Shown: piece after piece, positions 61,073 through 64,000 of the stretch | Layout: the number at the start of each line of letters is the position of its first letter | Position numbering within the stretch: the first letter of the stretch is position 1 | Assembly (NCBI GenBank): GCA_014800245.1 | Contig: JAAVGM010000019.1 | Span: 74,424 to 138,423, forward strand | Reading direction: 5' to 3' | Source: Bacteroidales bacterium | Lineage (GTDB): Bacteria > Bacteroidota > Bacteroidia > Bacteroidales > Muribaculaceae | DNA length: 64,000 bases | Notes under the pieces: model-generated | The model's input: the letters and a program-made list of their open reading frames with translations, nothing else | What the model was told of the DNA's origin: nothing | Database searches by the model: none | Position numbers and translations under genes: made by a program

Positions 61073-61092
61073 GGGGCGGCCTAAACCGCCCC
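61073..61092. repeat. GC-rich hairpin after cassette B
   Basis: GGGGCGG (61073-61079) pairs with CCGCCCC (61086-61092). A T-run occurs only 25 bases later, so it is an imperfect candidate for the cassette terminator. Confidence 0.5.
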
Positions 61093-61179
61093 CAAGAGCG
61101 ATCCAAACATAAAAAAATTTTTTTGGTCATTTTTTCGCAAAATAATTACATGAAAACTTGCATATAATTATAGAAAGCG

Positions 61180-61500
61180 GAGCAGGTTGCATCACGCTCG
61201 TGTACAACCCTTTGGATTAAATGCACTAAAAAAGCAATCGCGGAGCACTTTCCCCATACCAACACTGACGAGGTAACCGCGGAGCGGTTTCACCTTCTAT
61301 TAACCGTGGGTTCGCGAACATAGGGAGCGCACCTACGGTTTAGGTCAATCTCTGGCAAACAGCCTCGGAGAGGGTGAATCTCGGTAAAATCAAAGTTCAC
61401 CCCCTCTAGGACTGAGGCCGACGCATTCATGAAAGCCGAGTGTTTGGGCATAGCCCAACCCTCAGTTAACAGGAAGTAAAACCACTCCATGATTGCTCCG
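61180..61500 (+). other. Gene-free, hairpin-rich stretch, candidate structured RNA
   Basis: Five or more stems follow each other: GGTTG/CAACC with inner CACG/CGTG (61185-61209), AACCGC/GCGGTT (61275-61289), AACCGT/ACGGTT (61302-61340), GGGTGAA/TTCACCC (61372-61402) and TTGGGC/GCCCAA (61444-61458). An outer ACTGAGG/CCTCAGT pair (61411-61466) encloses the last. Open frames in either strand look like shadows. No matching Bacteroidota promoter was found for this part, so its strand and limits are unsure. Confidence 0.45.
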
Positions 61501-61546
61501 TAAAATAAAAGGACTTTAAAACAATATTAGATTATCCACACAAAAA

Positions 61547-61578
61547 TTTGAATAATTAAGTTATTTATCATAAATTTG
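61547..61578 (+). promoter_or_regulatory. Promoter of the second structured RNA
   Basis: TTTG (61547-61550), exactly 20 bases, then TAAATTTG (61571-61578). Transcription should start near 61584, directly at the first hairpin of the RNA. Confidence 0.75.
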
Positions 61579-61583
61579 CATAC

Positions 61584-61818
61584 AGATTCCGAAAGCGGAA
61601 TCTTTACATCTTGTAAATGAATAGCGTTTAATGCTATTGTGCTCGGTTCAGAAAACTGCCAATTTTCAAACACAACGGGGACAATGCACTGAACGCCTAC
61701 TGAATAGTCGTACCATCTTAGTATGACTCTTGGTGGGCTTAGTGTCTTTGTATGTTGTGTGGGTATGGCAGTGCCTCTGAATCGTACAGGATGCGAAAGC
61801 CCACCACTTTTGTTTGGT
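61584..61818 (+). ncRNA. Structured RNA gene of unknown family
   Basis: The transcript would begin with the hairpin GATTCCG-AAAG-CGGAATC-like stem. It continues with AATAGC/GCTATT, a long-range GTTCAG/CTGAAC pair and AGTCGTAC/GTATGACT, which includes a G-U pair that fits the plus strand only. It ends with GGTGGGCTT/AAGCCCACC followed by ACTTTTGTTT, a terminator-like tail. Promoter, ordered stems and terminator together argue for a real RNA gene of about 230 bases. A 103-codon frame on the other strand covers the same bases but has no credible start or family. The function is unknown. Confidence 0.6.
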
Positions 61819-61869
61819 GGTGGCAATAATAAAGGCAATATTGCAATATAACCAAATAAATACCTATTT

Positions 61870-62514
61870 ATGCAACCTCAAAACGGGATCAAGCCCACTC
61901 CTCCACCAATTAAACGTTCGAGGGCTAAAAAGATAATCCTAATTTCATTATGTGTATTAGGAGGGATTATTGTCATTCCGATTGCATTTTTATTAATATT
62001 GGCACTATTTTTCGGTGGCAGTAAAGAAAAGCAAAACGAAGAATCGATTTGGTCGGAAGGTTATCTGACAGATGATTTTGGAGCCAGAACTAAAGAGAAA
62101 TATTTGTATTTAGATCTTGTTGGTTCTTTCTCCAACAGCGCCACAACAAATTCAAATCTCAGAGTTCGTTTAACAGTTGAAAAAGACAGTACGATAGAGA
62201 TTGCTTTATATGAATATGGCAGTGAAATGGTAAAAGATCAGAAACATTCCATGAAAGTTAGACAGAATGATTCAACAATCTATCAAAATGAACATTTGAA
62301 TATTCGTCGGAATGGCTGGGGTTATTTGGCCTATAAAGAAAATAAAAGGCATATGTGCGATAAGTCACCGTATATATATGTCGGAGGAAAAACCGAATTT
62401 CTCCTAACTGAAGAAAAGGATTATGGAGGTGTGCCGAGCACATACCAATTCACCATTGAGGATATGTCAATAATAAAAGATGCATTTAATAAGCTCAATC
62501 AGCAAGAGAAGTAA
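61870..62514 (+). CDS. Single-pass membrane protein of unknown function
   Basis: A 214-residue protein with a proline-rich basic N-terminus (GIKPTPPPIKRSRAKK), one membrane helix at about residues 22-49 and a strand-rich extracytoplasmic domain. I see no recognised motif; conserved-looking parts are KEKYLYLDLVGSFSNS and SPYIYVGGKTEFLL. It stands alone between the structured RNA region and the terminator of rpoC. Confidence 0.65.
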   Translation: MQPQNGIKPTPPPIKRSRAKKIILISLCVLGGIIVIPIAFLLILALFFGGSKEKQNEESIWSEGYLTDDFGARTKEKYLYLDLVGSFSNSATTNSNLRVRLTVEKDSTIEIALYEYGSEMVKDQKHSMKVRQNDSTIYQNEHLNIRRNGWGYLAYKENKRHMCDKSPYIYVGGKTEFLLTEEKDYGGVPSTYQFTIEDMSIIKDAFNKLNQQEK

Positions 62515-62585
62515 ATCTTAAATATATTTCTCATACCCATGGTTTACTCGTCTAATTAAAGAATTAATTAATGCAAATAAAAACA

Positions 62586-62619
62586 CAGGCGGCTTCGTGA
62601 AATTTCACGAGGCCGCCTG
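62586..62619. terminator. Terminator of the rpoC operon
   Basis: A near-perfect 17-bp palindrome (CAGGCGGC..., 62586-62602 with 62603-62619, one imperfect pair). Reading on the minus strand it is followed by TGTTTTTATTT. It lies 42 bases after the rpoC stop. Confidence 0.9.
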
Positions 62620-62660
62620 CCCTATTTAAATGTCAGTAATTTTTGCTAATTGATCGGATC

Positions 62661-64000
62661 TTAGATCTTGCCGGTCTCAGCTATTGATTCAGCCTCAGCC
62701 ATTACAATGGCATCGGGATCGTCAGTGAGCTGGAGAGCCGCATACTCATCCTTGTTGGCAACAACAAGACGGTTGTACTCACGAAGACCTGTTCCGGCAG
62801 GAATCAAGTGACCACAGATCACATTCTCCTTCATACCCTCAAGTGTATCGGTCTTGCCATTGATGGCAGCCTCATTAAGCACCTTAGTGGTCTCCTGGAA
62901 TGATGCAGCCGACATAAAGCTTGAAGTCTGAAGAGCCGCACGTGTGATACCCTGAAGAATCTGCTCCGAAGTGGCAGGAACGGCATCACGCACTGTCATG
63001 ATCTTGAGGTCCTTGCGCTTGAGAGCAGAGTTCTCATCGCGAAGCTTGCGCTGTGTGATGATCTGACCTGCAAGATAAGTCTGAGAGTCCCCGGCATCAG
63101 TGATCACCTTCTTACCCCAGATATTATCGTTCTCCTCCATGAAGTCGCGCTTGTCAACAATCTGCTGCTCAAGGAAGCGAGTATCACCCGGATCAAGGAT
63201 GTTGACCTTGCGCATCATCTGACGCACGATAACCTCGAAGTGCTTGTCGTTGATCTTCACACCCTGCATACGATACACATCCTGAACCTCATTCACGATA
63301 TATTCCTGAACGGCTGTCGGACCCATGATATTAAGGATATCCGACGGAGTGATCGCACCATCAGAGAGCGGAGTTCCGGCACGCACATAATCGTTTTCCT
63401 GAACGAGGAGCTGCTTAGACAGAGGCACAAGATATTTCTTCTCCTCGCCAAGCTTGCTTGTTACACTGATCTCACGGTTACCACGCTTGATCTTTCCAAA
63501 CTTAACCTCGCCGTCAATCTCGCTGACAACAGCAGGATTCGACGGGTTACGTGCCTCGAAGAGCTCGGTGACACGGGGAAGACCACCGGTGATATCACCC
63601 GCAGAGTTGGATGCACGCGGAATCTTAACAAGGATTTCGCCGGGCTTGATTGTTGCGTTGTCGTCGATGAGAAGGTGCGCACCCACAGGGAGTGAGTAGC
63701 TTCTCACGAGCTCGCCCTTGCTGTTGTAGATCTGAGCTGCAGGAACTTTTGTACGATCCTTGGACTCGATCATGATCTTATCGCGAAGACCGGTTGCCTC
63801 ATCAGCATCAACACGGTAAGTGACACCCTCTTCTACATTCTCGAAGCGGACTGTACCACCCTCTTCTGCAATGATCACGGCGTTGAACGGATCCCATTCG
63901 CAGATCATATCGCCGGGCTTAACCTCGTCGCCCTCCTTGAAGAAGAGACGCGAACCGTAAGGGATATCGGCAGTAGCGAGTACGATGCCGGATTTGGGTT
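62661..64000 (-). CDS. rpoC: RNA polymerase beta-prime subunit, C-terminal part
   Basis: The minus-strand frame is open to the window edge, so only the last 446 residues are visible. They begin [20 protein letters not shown] and continue with [46 protein letters not shown] and [20 protein letters not shown]. All are hallmarks of the beta-prime C-terminal region around the jaw, trigger loop end and clamp. This Bacteroidota version has the usual SI-containing layout of the phylum. A strong terminator follows. Confidence 0.97.
   Translation of the reverse strand, partial: PKSGIVLATADIPYGSRLFFKEGDEVKPGDMICEWDPFNAVIIAEEGGTVRFENVEEGVTYRVDADEATGLRDKIMIESKDRTKVPAAQIYNSKGELVRSYSLPVGAHLLIDDNATIKPGEILVKIPRASNSAGDITGGLPRVTELFEARNPSNPAVVSEIDGEVKFGKIKRGNREISVTSKLGEEKKYLVPLSKQLLVQENDYVRAGTPLSDGAITPSDILNIMGPTAVQEYIVNEVQDVYRMQGVKINDKHFEVIVRQMMRKVNILDPGDTRFLEQQIVDKRDFMEENDNIWGKKVITDAGDSQTYLAGQIITQRKLRDENSALKRKDLKIMTVRDAVPATSEQILQGITRAALQTSSFMSAASFQETTKVLNEAAINGKTDTLEGMKENVICGHLIPAGTGLREYNRLVVANKDEYAALQLTDDPDAIVMAEAESIAETGKI

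Noticed and set aside
61290..61490. 66-codon minus-strand frame in the hairpin-rich stretch
   Set aside because: No promoter, no family and overlap with several stable stems; probably a chance frame.
61527..61838. 103-codon minus-strand frame over the RNA gene
   Set aside because: It has no recognisable family, begins with a Leu/Pro-rich run, and covers bases better explained by ordered hairpins, a promoter and a terminator on the plus strand.
1..64000. tRNA or rRNA genes
   Set aside because: I looked for cloverleaf-like and rRNA-conserved stretches and found none I could support by eye.

Overview
The window looks like a chromosomal piece of a member of the Bacteroidales. The family Muribaculaceae is my guess from gene content and style, not something the sequence proves. 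Evidence for the order: many genes sit behind the Bacteroidota-type promoter (TTG-like box, about 19-20 bases, then TAnnTTTG). Shine-Dalgarno sites are rare and starts are preceded by A-rich stretches. The housekeeping operons have Bacteroidota gene orders and members (DUF5606, DUF4835, long NusB, ACD-EtfA-EtfB), and there are GLUG-repeat surface lipoproteins and envelope-spanning regulators.

Layout. 1-510 is the tail of an endonuclease/exonuclease/phosphatase gene and 739-1914 a porin-like outer-membrane protein. 1996-12442 is a minus-strand housekeeping block in three parts: nusB-yajC-ybbR-coaE-DUF5606, rlmB, and dnaN-exonuclease-coaBC-DUF4835-recN. 12567-23518 is an accessory, defence-like island: a type I restriction-modification operon (hsdM-hsdS-four-helix-bundle gene-hsdR), a palindrome-rich spacer, a three-gene cassette around a putative ADP-ribosyltransferase, and an AAA-ATPase/nuclease gene. 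23600-28900 returns to housekeeping (rpsF-rpsR-rplI; acyl-CoA dehydrogenase with electron-transfer flavoprotein).

29158-37332 holds a free-standing C-terminal fragment of an Rpn nuclease, a TPR/membrane/AraC-type regulator, and two large GLUG-repeat lipoproteins that it probably controls. One of these contains a helical, membrane-active-looking insertion. 37445-43973 has cstA, a full-length Rpn nuclease, a PD40-like protein, a PHP phosphatase and an SF1 helicase. 44114-47443 holds small envelope proteins, a 6S-like RNA gene, a GNAT gene with a small upstream partner, and an XRE regulator with a membrane protein. 47580-58396 has a second envelope-spanning regulator with an outer-membrane receptor, a ZIP transporter, the third Rpn copy, a ROK-CutC fusion and a transglutaminase-like protein. 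58493-62514 is again accessory: an unknown protein, inverted-repeat elements, a second ADP-ribosyltransferase cassette and a roughly 900-base gene-poor stretch rich in RNA-like structure. The window ends inside rpoC.

Recurring themes are: two copies of a translationally coupled small protein-transferase-small protein cassette; an Rpn family in which one copy consists only of the region that could be made from an internal start in the other two; two regulator-target pairs with 21-22 bp spaced direct repeats; two places where a promoter is embedded in a terminator; and two apparently unannotated RNA genes with their own promoters.
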